Source: Didymella arachidicola (lineage: Eukaryota > Ascomycota > Dothideomycetes > Pleosporales > Didymellaceae). From it: 64,000 nucleotides of DNA. The stretch covers positions 2,356,001-2,420,000 of the forward strand of contig CM049985.1 in NCBI GenBank assembly GCA_016630955.3. The letters are read 5' to 3'. A program made the translations under genes and the position numbers. Shown here piece by piece: positions 1-10,427 of this stretch. The notes beneath the pieces were generated by a model that was not told where the DNA came from, ran no database searches, and saw only the letters and a list, made by a program, of their open reading frames with translations. The first letter of the stretch is position 1; every line of letters begins with the position of its first letter.

Positions 1-1057
1 GTTAAAAATAACAAAGCAACGTGCTGGTGCTGCCGTGCGCAGGCCACGCGTGGTTCACGCGCGTTCCCCAACCCCCCCACCTAGATTGAGCACCAGTGGT
101 CGCATAATTACCGCTACAAGAAAGTTAAGATAGCTAAAATATGCGCAATAGTTAATAGATTAATCTGCTAGCTTTCCTCACAATAATCGCTTTTGTGTGT
201 AGCTTGATAATCTTAATTCTTTCTGATGCTCAAAGGTAGTGGGGTGGCTCACTCGCTGACCCGGCTCATGAGGTGCACGGACACGGTACGCCAACGGCTT
301 CAATCTGCGACGTGTCACTCGCGTCGGAAAGGATGCTAGAATTGGACCGGCATACCTATGGAGATTATCTCACGCAAGCCTTGTGATTGTGCTAACATTT
401 CTTACTCTCAAGACCGAATCGTGGCGTGTTGCGCACGGATAATCGACGTCCGCAAACATGGGTTCAATCATCAGATTTAACATGCGATACAAGTGCATGC
501 TCTGAGCTTTCGGCATCTGGACGTTATGGGCTTCTCCTGTGGATCTTGTCGAGAGTCGAGACATGTCAGTGAACTCTCGTGTTGTTTCACATTGACAGAA
601 CCGTGAGGTTTAGCCACATCCGTCCCGGCTCTCGTTTCATGCCTCAGCCGCCACGACTCATGCGCTTCCCCCAGTACAAGATAGGTCCCGGAGAACACGA
701 TTGATCCTGGGACCGATAAGAGCACGCAAATGTTGGAGCCAGCCATTCAGAACCCTCGCAAAACGTCTGTGGGGCTCGTATTCTCACTCATTCAAGGACC
801 TATCCTGTACCAAACTCATTACCCGCGTCGACCTGCCCACGGCTCGCAAATTGCTTAGCCCTGCAACTCGAAGCCCTGCCCAATCAAAGGTGACCACAGG
901 CCTCACTCTAATGGATTAGCTTGCTCTGTAAATTCTCCGGCATAGCGGCTACATTGCGTACCTCGAGCTAGCTGTTTCCACCAGTCACCGCTGTGAGCAG
1001 CGGCCGGGTTGCCATTCTTCTTTGCTCGGAGTACCGAAATTTGGAGATTTATTCAGA
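1..1057. other. Intergenic, no gene recognised
   Basis: Only short open frames of under 90 codons occur here, and none shows a recognisable domain, signal peptide or coding-like composition. No tRNA-like fold was seen. The stretch ends at the TA target site of the transposon that starts at 1060. Confidence 0.6.
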
Positions 1058-1059
1058 TA

Positions 1060-1104
1060 ACGCCAACTACCACCGGATGGCGCACCCCACCGGAATGGCG
1101 CACC
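1060..1104 (+). repeat. Left terminal inverted repeat of transposon 1
   Basis: It begins ACGCCAAC and is the reverse complement of 2849-2893 with one mismatch. Two direct copies of a motif of the form CACCGG(A)ATGGCGCACC occur at 1071-1086 and 1088-1104, and differ by one base indel. Such tandem motifs are plausible binding sites for the transposase helix-turn-helix domains. Confidence 0.92.
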
Positions 1105-1140
1105 TTGCCAAGACCACACCTCTTTTGACCACCACCAACG

Positions 1141-2775
1141 ATGTCGCAACAAATTGATCTTGAATTACTTTCTCGTGAAGATAGAATTAAGCTTGCTATT
1201 AGAGCTATTAATTCTAATGCGAACCTAAGCCAGCGACGCGCTGCTGCTGTCTACAACGTGCCTGAAAGTACTCTTCGAAGGCAACGCGCCAAACCAGCTT
1301 CTCAACGCGTTATCTACCCCAATTGCTCTCGGCTTACAAAGCAAGAAGAGGAGGTGCTTGTTCAACATATAAGAAAGCTTGACGCGCGAGGCTTTGCTCC
1401 TACGCTTACTTATGTGCGAGAGATGGCTGATCAACTGTTGGCTGCTCGCGATGGGGGCAAGGTTGGAGAAAACTGGACCTACAGGTTTATCCAGCGGAAA
1501 CCTGAGGTTAGGTCTCAGGTTTCTAGACTGAGAGATTACCGGAGAGTTCTGTGCAGCGATACAGCAATTATCAGTCCCTGGTTCGACCTTATACGCAACG
1601 TTAAAGCCAAGTACGGCATCCTGGACCAAGATACCTACAACTTTGACGAGACTGGCTTCCAGATAGGCGTTGGAGGGTCAGTTAAGGTAGTGACTGCGTC
1701 TGAGAGACGTCGTGCACCACTCAGCCTTCAGCCTGGCGATCGTGAGTGGATAACTTTGATTGCTTGTATCAACGCGATGGGCTGGTCTGTCCCACCCTTC
1801 TTCATCCTCAAAGCAAAGCACCACGACAAGGCCTGGTACGTTAACAACCCAAAAGATTGGAGGATTGGGGTTAGCAAGAATGGCTGGACTACTAATGAGC
1901 TTGGCCTTGCCTGGCTAAAGCACTTTATCCAGCACACAGAGGCTGCTACTGTAGGTAGCCATCGGCTGCTGATTATCGATGGCCACGAGAGTCACAAGTC
2001 GCTCGAATTCCAGAATCTCTGCGAGGAAAGCAAGATTATTGCCCTCTGTATGCCTCCGCACGCCTCTCACATCCTGCAGCCACTTGACGTTGGGTGCTTT
2101 GCCCCGCTGAAGCAGGCGTACAAGAAGGAGATCAAAAGCTTGGCAGACAGTTACATTACCCACGTGGACAAAAAGGCCTTCTTAGCAACGTTTCAACCAG
2201 TATACAACAAGGCAATCTCAAAGAGCAACATCTTATCAAGCTTTAGAGCAACTGGCTTGGTCCCACTTGACCCAGAGGCGGTGCTGTCAAGGCTTGAAGT
2301 TAAGCCTCGTACGCCAACACCGCCTCTGCCTGGGCCTACCAACTGGCAACCTAAAACACCAACCAACGCGATTGAAATTGATAGCCAAACAACTCTTATT
2401 ATTAAGAGGATAAGAGAACATAGGAGTTCCTCTCCTGACTCAATTATTGAGATGGTCCTACAGGTTAAAAGGGGGTCTGCAAAGAGGGACTATTCTCACA
2501 CGCTACTTGAGGCAAGGATAGCCCAGCTTGAACAGGCAAACAAGGCTGCTTCTGAGCGTAAGAGGCGTAAAAAGAAGCGGATTCAGGAAGGCGGGACTCT
2601 CTCGCAGGCAGAGGCAGAGGAAATACTAAAGGAGAAAGACGCTAAGGCTGAGACTAAGGGAGAAGGTGCGCAGGTAGGTAGCAGTAGTAAAGTTAAACGG
2701 TGCTGTACAACATGCGGCAGGATAGGGCATAATAAGCGCACTTGCCAGCAAGATGTAATAGAGATAGAGGATTAA
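1141..2775 (+). CDS. Fot1/pogo-like DDE transposase with C-terminal zinc knuckle
   Basis: This 544-residue, single-exon protein starts at an ATG 36 bp inside the left TIR. In order it has a Psq-type helix-turn-helix (about residues 15-52), a CENP-B-type DNA-binding domain (about 63-135), and a DDE_1 catalytic core. The core shows Asp169 in NFDETGF, Asp280 in IIDGHESH and Asp316 in LQPLDV, so the last two acids are 35 residues apart as in pogo/Fot1 enzymes. A basic, Lys/Arg-rich stretch follows, then a CX2CX4HX4C zinc knuckle at about 522-535 near the C-terminus. It would cut and rejoin the element at TA sites. No stop or frameshift is seen, so the enzyme may be functional. The extra knuckle is worth noting. 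Confidence 0.95.
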   Translation: MSQQIDLELLSREDRIKLAIRAINSNANLSQRRAAAVYNVPESTLRRQRAKPASQRVIYPNCSRLTKQEEEVLVQHIRKLDARGFAPTLTYVREMADQLLAARDGGKVGENWTYRFIQRKPEVRSQVSRLRDYRRVLCSDTAIISPWFDLIRNVKAKYGILDQDTYNFDETGFQIGVGGSVKVVTASERRRAPLSLQPGDREWITLIACINAMGWSVPPFFILKAKHHDKAWYVNNPKDWRIGVSKNGWTTNELGLAWLKHFIQHTEAATVGSHRLLIIDGHESHKSLEFQNLCEESKIIALCMPPHASHILQPLDVGCFAPLKQAYKKEIKSLADSYITHVDKKAFLATFQPVYNKAISKSNILSSFRATGLVPLDPEAVLSRLEVKPRTPTPPLPGPTNWQPKTPTNAIEIDSQTTLIIKRIREHRSSSPDSIIEMVLQVKRGSAKRDYSHTLLEARIAQLEQANKAASERKRRKKKRIQEGGTLSQAEAEEILKEKDAKAETKGEGAQVGSSSKVKRCCTTCGRIGHNKRTCQQDVIEIED

Positions 2776-2848
2776 TTTAAGCTATTGTACGTTTAAATTT
2801 CTTGTTGTGGTGCTGAAATATTGAGGTGTAAAGATAAATTTGCTACAG

Positions 2849-2893
2849 GGTGCGCCATTCCGGTGGGGTGCGCCATCCGGTGGTGGTTGGCGT
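2849..2893 (-). repeat. Right terminal inverted repeat of transposon 1
   Basis: It matches the reverse complement of 1060-1104 over 45 bp with one substitution and carries the same tandem sub-motifs. The TA that follows (2894-2895) completes the target duplication. Confidence 0.92.
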
Positions 2894-2902
2894 TACGCGA
2901 AG

Positions 2903-2916
2903 CCGATATATATATT
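2903..2916 (+). promoter_or_regulatory. TATA-like element of the arabinanase gene
   Basis: The run CCGATATATATATTC lies about 90 bp before the arabinanase start codon and only about 10 bp outside the right end of transposon 1. The core promoter therefore survives, but everything upstream of it is now transposon sequence. Confidence 0.45.
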
Positions 2917-3001
2917 CATTTACTCCTGTTGCTTGTTTCTACTTCATCCCTTTGGCCCGACTACCTTCCCTCTCTTCATTGTTTGCTTCTAGATCGCCAG
3001 G

Positions 3002-4064
3002 ATGCGTTCATCTTTTGTTGCTTCGCTACTCTCAGCAGTCAGCGTTGTATATGGCTACGCCAACCCCATGGCCTGCAGCGGTGTGTGCAACAATGCCCAC
3101 GATCCTGCCCTGATCCGCCACTCTGACGGCACTTACTACCGTTTCTCGACGGGCGGCAAGATCGCAATCCATTCGGCCCCCGCCGTAACTGGCCCTTGGA
3201 CTTACAAGGGTTCCGTCGTTCCTGCTGGCTCTAAGATCAACTTGAAAGGCAAGGACGACCTTTGGGTAAGAGCAACATGGGTGTAGCGTCTGCACATTGT
3301 TTAACGCTTGACAGGCGCCTGATGTCACCCTTGTCGGCGACACATACTACCTCTACTACACTGTGTCGTCGTTCGGTGTCCAAGACTCCGCCATCGGTGT
3401 GGCGACCTCGAAGACCCTTGCTGCAGGCTCATGGACTGACCACGGTGCCACTGGAGTTGCCTCTTCAGCTGGCAAGAACTACAATGCTATCGACGGCGCT
3501 CTCTATTGGGACGGATCCAAGTTCGTCATGTCCTTCGGATCCTTTTGGGGTGATTTGTTCTCTGTCAACATGAACAACCCTCCTCTCAAGGCCACTTCCG
3601 GAGCAACCAACACCGCTTTCCAGCCTTCTGGGGATCATGCGATCGAGGGCAGTTATATTACGAAGAACGGCAACTATCACTATCTGTTTTTCTCGGCCGG
3701 CAAATGCTGCGGTTTTGACACCAACCGTCCTGCCGCAGGCCAAGAGTACAAGATCAAGGTCTGCAGATCAACGAGCGCCACCGGCGGCTTCGTAGATAAG
3801 AGTGGCAAGAAGTGCACTGAGGGTGGCGGAACTATTGTCCTCGAGTCTCACGGCTGGGTCTACGGGCCTGGTGGTCAGGTAATTTGAAACTTTGATATAC
3901 CATATGCAAACTCACTAACAAAACTTCAGGGCGTCTACTGGGACCCCAAGGAGGGCCCTCTCCTCTACTACCACTACGTTGATACTCGCATTGGCTACGC
4001 CGATGGCCAGAAGAAGTTCGGTATCAACAAGATCAACTGGTCCAGCGGCTGGCCTGTCGTATAA
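3002..4064 (+). CDS. Secreted GH43 endo-1,5-alpha-L-arabinanase
   Basis: Three exons (3002-3265, 3315-3878, 3930-4064) join in frame to 320 residues, the usual size of fungal endo-arabinanases. A signal peptide covers about residues 1-19. The GH43 five-bladed propeller signature residues are visible: catalytic base Asp34 in NAHDPAL, the pKa-modulating Asp148 in NAIDGALYWDG, and catalytic acid Glu199 in EGSYI. A His-containing HGWVYGPGGQ motif follows. The enzyme should cleave the alpha-1,5-arabinan side chains of pectin outside the cell. Both introns have GTAAG/GTAAT donors and CAG acceptors. A poly(A)-like ATAATAAAA lies about 100 bp after the stop. The transposon at 1060-2893 now forms the upstream region, which could change expression. 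Confidence 0.93.
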
Positions 4065-5671
4065 GCAACTAAGCTCTCAAACCGTGGAGCAGTCTCTGCA
4101 GCAGACTGCAATCACATACTTTCTACCCTGTACATACTTACCTTACTCATCGTATATATAATAAAAGGCAGTGGGCGATGATAGCGCCAATCCTTTTACA
4201 TTGTCTTGCCACTCGACTCTGGCATAACACCTTATGCCTGGCCACCGCCAAGGCATCCGAGTGTCGCAGTCAGTTACTTGTCTGATCCACAGGAGGTCTC
4301 CCCGATTCCAGGAAGCCGTTTGGAATTGCGCTTGGCATCTGTGCAGAGAAAGGCCAAAGAAGCTGCCCTTTCTTGGAGAGACGCGAGTGGTACGGAACCG
4401 TCGAAAAGTAAATCACACTTCGTTCAGTCAGAACAGAGCTCATTTTACCGGCTTGCGAATGCAACGACAGTTGCTTAAAGCTAACCCTGCGGGGAACATA
4501 TTAACATGTGTGAGAAGTGGAAGTCATGGCGGATGCCGAGTCCGTTAACTGTGACTAGCGCCAAGCTAAAGATCTTCCCGCATGCCTCCCGTTCCGGCGT
4601 CATTCATCCCTTCAAACATTACCACGCTTTGTGCCACAAGCTCACCTGAACGGGCTCAGCAGCCACTGGCAGACGACAAATGGCAGTGAATGAATTATGC
4701 AGCCGGAGACACTGGCACGACCAGTCGTAGCCTCAGAATGCCGGTACGGCTGGCGTTCCGAGGATGCCAACAATGCGAAGGATGCTGATGCGTCACCCGC
4801 AACCTTGGAAGGCTCCAGCGCAAGATTGGCCAACACTTAGGAGCGATAGGGTCTGCCACAGCGCTTCGGCATGGGTTCGTACTCATCGCGTTGGGCCATT
4901 CTACTCGCTAGGGTCTATCTCCTTGCGCCCAACCATTCATTACAGCGATGGTTGTGTACTGTGTAGACGAGGCTACAAGCAGAGGCTCGGATCCGAGCTG
5001 CCCCGACTGGCCACTGATCTATTCGCCTCGTACATACCGAAATCTCGACAATCTTTGGGAACATTTATCTTAACACTGGTAGATATGCTTCACACCATCA
5101 TTATATCAGTCAGCATTTGCTGCGGAGCTCGTTTGCAGTAGGAGTTGACTTGGCTGCAGCTTCATTTTGCAGTTTTCCTCATGAGGATAAAGATAATGCT
5201 GGTTTACAGGCTCACGAGTCGGCTAACACCAACTGAGACTGTGTGCCGACCTGTCGCGCGGTCCGATTGCGCAGGTCGTCACGCGCTGTATGCACAAGGA
5301 GGCCGGCCGACTACAGAGTGCATAAGGGTTTCTCGATTTGAGCCGGTGGAGTGCATGGTGCAGGAGAGGCCGGCTCAGGCATCTGAACCCGCGTCGGATG
5401 TGGATCAGTCTACTATTTCGAGTCGCCATCGATCGTGGCAACGGCACAGTCCTCCTAGCTACTTGGTGCAGGGTGCTACAGAGCCACATCAACTTTGGAC
5501 CGGGTCGAGATCTACTGACGCATTTGGACTGCAGGGCCATGGCGCAATCCTGTAGTAGACTTTACCACCCTCAAGAGGTGTATAAGAGAAGTGGTCGCCC
5601 GGTACATCTCGAGGTCCATCCTGTCTAAGCCTCTCTAACCCCTGTGTCCTTGTCCGCCAATCCCCTCCAAA
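4065..5671. other. Intergenic, 1.6 kb
   Basis: This holds the arabinanase 3' end and the P450 upstream region. Open frames of up to 136 codons occur on both strands but overlap one another, lack recognisable domains and have no convincing splice structure. I see no further gene. Confidence 0.55.
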
Positions 5672-7330
5672 ATGATAGCAGATTTGATTCAGAAGCGCAT
5701 CGGTGGCCTGGAACCATCGGTGACTGTTACAGCAATCTTCGGTATACTCATGTGCCTAGGACTCCTGACCCTTACGTCTACCGCATCTGGCAGCGTACTT
5801 CCAGGTGTGCCAAAGCTGAGGGGATATCCCATACTTGGTGCCATTCCCATCTACTTTAGAGATGGTATGGCCTTGATGCTGGAGACCTTGACCACTTTGG
5901 GTGATGAAGGCATCGCATATGCCCAGGTCGGTAACAAGACCTTGGTATCCGTTCACGATCCTGTCATGGCCAAGGAGGTGCTTGCTTTCACAGACAAAAT
6001 TGCATCGAGGTGAGCAGCACGATCTCCCAGTTCTGATGCAGCTGACACTTCATGGACTTGGGGATCCACGTGTCTTTAGCTGGTCCCCGTTTTGGACGCT
6101 CATTCGACTGCTTGATAACAACCTTTTCGATGATGTCGGTCACGAAGCCATGCGTCAACGTGGAGTCTTCATCAAGGAATTCAATAACCCGCTGTCCAAC
6201 GTCGGCAAGTTTAGCGGCGTCATGAGAGTTGCCGCTGAACACATCAACGCTATCGTCGCAGACGCTTCCTCGGCCGAGATTCCTGACATCAGGCATGTTG
6301 CAGACAACTTCGCCGCGACACTGTGGGGCGACACATTATACGGCCGATCTGATGCCCTTACAGACGGGCGTGTCATGAAAGTGGCAGACGAGGTCTTGCG
6401 AAGGGCCGGCAGTCCCTGGCCTTCTGCTTTGTATTCTTTCATGCTTACCTTTGGGCTGATCGAGCCTGGCAAACCGACGCCATCGGAGGCAAAGGTGCGC
6501 GCTGAGATCGAAGATCTTTACGAGAAGAACGTACAGCACCTCGAGCACTATGAGCATAATAATCCTCACTCGCCCATGAAGACCATTCGTAGTCTCTCAG
6601 TCGCTGACGGTGGAAAGCGAACTGGTCCGCTGACAAGGTTCGCTACGCAATTTGCCAGGCTGAATGTTTTCGGTAAGTATCGCGGCTACTCCTAGACTCC
6701 TCCACTGACTGTAGTAGGCGGCCATCACAGTATCGGCTCTAATATCACATGGACCTTGATTGAGTTACAAAAGCGCCCCGACGTCCTTACTAAGCTTCTT
6801 GCCGAGATCGAGTCCGTCGATGAAGTGAGCTTCACCTCAGTCACTACCAAGATGCCATACCTCGATGCAGTCATCATGGAGATCAATCGCCTATACCCAA
6901 GTGTGCCCGCTACTTTGCGGGTTATCGAACGAGAAACTCGGCTTGTGAGTGCCAAGAAGTCTGTCGTCTTGAAGCCTGGCATGTTGATCTACCTCTCGTA
7001 CCTCCACATGCACACTTCGCCTAAGTACTGGGGACCGACTGCGTCTTTCTTCGATCCAAGTCGCTTTCTTGGCGGCATTGACAAAAGTAAGCCTTTCATG
7101 GCCTTTGGTTCAGGAACCCGAGACTGCGTAAGTGACACCCATGAACCACTTGAGCTATGCTAATCTCGCAGGTTGGGTACAAATTCGCTTTGTTGGCGGT
7201 CAAGGTGTATCTTATCACCCTTCTCAAGACGTACACTTTCAAAGTACAAGAAAATAATTGTACACCCAAACTCAACACGCTCCTGGAAACGTCAGGTCCA
7301 GTCATGGTGGAATTCTTCAAGAAGGCCTAA
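5672..7330 (+). CDS. Cytochrome P450 monooxygenase, membrane-anchored
   Basis: Four exons (5672-6009, 6080-6672, 6715-7127, 7172-7330) give about 500 residues, normal for a fungal P450. Near the N-terminus a hydrophobic anchor (about residues 14-38) is followed by a proline-containing hinge (LPGVPKLRGYPILGAIP). An I-helix-like GGHHSIGSNITW lies just after intron 2, an ExxR (EINR) and a PERF-like FFDPSRF follow, and the haem loop is FGSGTRDCVGYKFA. The cysteine of that loop is the last codon of exon 3, so intron 3 splits the haem motif. The I-helix has Ile where the conserved oxygen-activating Thr is usual. Intron 2 ends in TAGTAG, two possible acceptors 3 nt apart. The substrate is unknown and no biosynthetic core gene adjoins it. 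The extent of intron 1 (6010-6079) rests on phase only. Confidence 0.88.
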
Positions 7331-8288
7331 GGGCGGTTCTCAGCCATTGAACGTCATCATAAGCCTGGATTGTAAGACGTATTTCGTTCGATCGTTGTTC
7401 GTTGGGTTTCTTCACCCCTGATCTACTTCAAGAATCAATACATGGCCTCCAACTCTCTACCAGAACATCTCGTGCGCCTTCCTGATGGGTTCCGGCATGA
7501 AGACGTCCCACCGTGAGTTTAACTTCTGCCCCTATCAATGTAGCCAGCTAGGTTTGCGAATACCTCTTGGGCTTGGAACATGCGCCTGAAGAAGCCCGAG
7601 TCCTCCAATTATAACAGCTCAAGGCTCGGGCCCGCGATTGCACTTGTCTTTGCACAATTTCCGCCCTTTCTGAGCACATGAAGTAGCTCAAGACGACCAG
7701 TACGACTTTGATGGTCATTATGCCCAACCTCTTCACGCTGCTCTAGCCTCTTGGGATTAAATCTTCAGCACCAAAGCACAGAACTTGTTCTCGCTTTTCT
7801 CGACGGGCAACAGCGATTGCTCAAACGCCCTTCTTTCTAAACCACAGCACGGTAGGAACTCGCAGTCTCCTCCCGCGCTAGTTATATTGACAGCTTATCA
7901 CCTCTGCATTCGCGATGTCTCCACAATGACAGTGGAGTGATCAATGGGAACGAAGATGGTGAACGATGAAAGGTTACACCTACAGCAATGCTGACAGGAG
8001 CCGATGATAATCTATGGGTACGTCTTGGTCCGCCTTGTTGTGTACGCATTCTTCCCGATTGTGTAATTGCAACACCCTTTTCACAGCGTGCTGTTGCAAT
8101 CAGCAATTTCCAGTCCTTCAACGCTCGCAACAACGCGGAGGCAGTCATGACGAGCCGATATCAGAACATTGTCTTAAATTCAAATCGTGGGTTGTAAAAC
8201 ATGTAGGAAAATCCGAAAAAGCTTGGACAGCATCAACCTATCCTATCAATCCCAGCAGATGTCTTCCCTGTTCTCTTGCGCTGACAAC
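7331..8288. other. Intergenic between convergent P450 and cutinase
   Basis: The two genes converge on this 0.96-kb stretch. Short overlapping frames only (under 95 codons); no gene recognised. Confidence 0.6.
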
Positions 8289-9027
8289 TTAGTTGCCAAT
8301 CTTGCCTTGCAAGAACTGCGGTGCCGGCCCAGCAGCTTCATCCGTGTACGAGAAGTGCGCCGCAGTGATTATCAGCGTACCAGTGCAGACCATATCTCCA
8401 GGAGCACAGTACACCTTTAGATTGCTCGCCGGGTAGTTGTCGATACCGCCCTGGTTCTGCTTATTCTTCGTGTACCCAAAGAGCACGGTGCCGACGACTC
8501 TTTCCCTCAATGCGTCATCAAGCTTTGGAATAGCCCCTGCCATGACAGCTGTACCCTGGCTGTATCCACCCGCTACGATAGGGGTATCAGGACACTTTTC
8601 GTTCGCCATGTTGAACAATCGAACTGCCTCGTCAATGGCAGCTGCAGAGGTGCCACCTGGAAGCCCATTGGAAGGCAGGTCTGCACGGTAAGGACCACCA
8701 ACACCTTGCACCCATACACCATCGGCACCATAAGTACGCTGGAGTGCGCGTGCTACGGCAGGGCCGGTAGAAGAGCCCTTTTTGCAAGTCAGAATATGTC
8801 AAGCCAAGCCACGGCATTGTACATACCATGTTTCCTATCTCCGTGCTGGCACGAGCGAAGATGAAGATTGCCTTGGGGCAGCTGCCTGCACCACCTTGCT
8901 CAAGGTCATTCTTAGTGCTGCTGGTACCGAATTGGCGAACTTCAAGAGTGTCCGCTTCCGAAGTAGCGAGAGCGATAGGTGAGGCTGCTGCCAGGTTGGC
9001 AAGCATGGAGAGGATAAGGACCTTCAT
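8289..9027 (-). CDS. Cutinase (secreted serine esterase, CE5)
   Basis: Two exons (9027-8827 and 8777-8289) separated by a 49-nt intron encode 229 residues, standard for fungal cutinases. The signal peptide is about residues 1-16. The RASTE oxyanion-loop motif precedes the intron. The catalytic triad is visible as Ser140 in GGYSQG, Asp195 in CAPGDMVC and His208 in AAHFSY. Four cysteines (positions 50, 129, 191 and 198) fit the two conserved disulfides. It should hydrolyse the cutin polyester of plant cuticle. The intron acceptor is AAAAAG rather than the preferred YAG, but the frame and the conserved GSSTGP junction support it. Confidence 0.93.
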
Positions 9028-10427
9028 GTTGACTAGTGTTGAAAGTGAGGCTGCTGATCAGGACAGATAGTACGGAGCTGAGATGCTTGCTGTTAATGCA
9101 ACACAAGTATTGCAAGACGATCCGGATGTACTTATGCTGATCGCTCTCTCCATAGTTAGTGACTTCCCCGTCATTGTTTCACTTCTTCCCTCGCCTGCCT
9201 CGGCAGCTATGCAATGGCAGGAGAAAACAAAGTCCTGACGCTCGGGTACCATATGAAGACAGACTAGACAGCTCGGATCTGCGTGGTATCATTCGTGGGA
9301 CTGTCACTTTGCATGCCTCTTTCGTCAAGCCAAGCATTGCGGCGTAGGGCTGTGCGCATGTTTCAGCGTTTGAGAAATCATGGCGTACAATGCAGGACAG
9401 GGCTCTGCCCGCGGGAGCATCCGTTGCATGATCGCTCTGTGTTATTGTGAATCATGGTTGGATGGAAGTTGCGACCGCCGCTGAAAACAAGATCATACCA
9501 TAGGTATCCTCATAGCATGGCCTGTACTTGCATCGTCGTTTGGCTCTTTGCGCTAGTTTACTTGCTCATGCGTCGATGTTCGCCCTTAGCCTTGTGAAGT
9601 GATTTGCTTTTGAACTAGCTAGGACCTGACGATAACTTCAATGAAGAGCTGTAATGTCGAAGGCTCTGTAGCTGCATGAAAGCGTAAGACAGATGTCACT
9701 GTGTCAGGTAGGGGTGCCACGCTGTAGCGCTAGTGCTTCGGCTAGTGGCCACTCGTAATCGACACACCGTACCGGAACACGAGACGATCAACGACGATCC
9801 CTGCATCTCCATCCTCGGTTGCCAGCATCTTCAAACATTCGGCAGTCTGCAATGACGTTGAAACAGCATGGGCAGAGTGGTTCTCGTAAGATGCAACCGA
9901 GGGACAAGACAGCGGTGTTTCGGATCGTGGCCGGGAAATTGAAAGGTTGGGTAAGTGGAAAATATTGGAAGAAAAGCAATGTGCGCACGCGCAAAGGTCC
10001 AACCCACGCTCAGCCTCGGTATCGCGAAACGGTACAACAGCTCAAGTTCATGCGGGTATCAGTGTTTGACTGATGGTGCAGAAAAAGGGGCGCGGCATAT
10101 GCCACAAACTGCAACGACACGAATTGGACTCGTTCCTTGAATAACTAAAAAAAACTTGATGTCATTGTAAAGGCACCACATACAGAAAGGCGATTTTGGT
10201 TTTGATGCTGAAAGAACCGGGCCGGTGGATGATTGTAAGGTTCATGGCAGGCTGAGTGCTTATATACATACGATTAGAGCTAAATCTGGAGACGCTTGCA
10301 GAGCGGTTTTGCGTTCTGGCATTTTTAGAAAGCTCATTGAATATAGTATTACAGCGGCATGTGTGGGGCTTCTTTTCGGACTCTGCCCACATGCACGGAG
10401 TGCGTACGCCTTGGCCCAAAAACTACC
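9028..10427. other. Intergenic, 1.4 kb
   Basis: Upstream region of the cutinase and 3' side of MCD4. Only frames under 105 codons without domains; an A-rich run lies near 10147-10155. No gene recognised. Confidence 0.6.

Larger units (their letters stand above)
1060..2893 (+). mobile_element. Intact Fot1/pogo-like (Tc1/mariner superfamily) DNA transposon
   Basis: The element is about 1.83 kb. It is bounded by 45-bp terminal inverted repeats (1060-1104 and 2849-2893) that differ at one position, and it is flanked by TA dinucleotides at 1058-1059 and 2894-2895, as expected of the target-site duplication of this superfamily. One uninterrupted 544-codon transposase lies inside. The intact frame and near-identical ends suggest a fairly recent insertion and possibly an autonomous copy. 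Both TIRs contain two copies of a 16-17 bp motif in tandem. The right end lies only 108 bp from the start codon of the arabinanase gene. Confidence 0.93.

Noticed and set aside
5672..8290. A secondary-metabolite cluster around the P450
   Set aside because: No core synthase, transporter or cluster regulator is next to it; neighbours are CAZymes and housekeeping genes.
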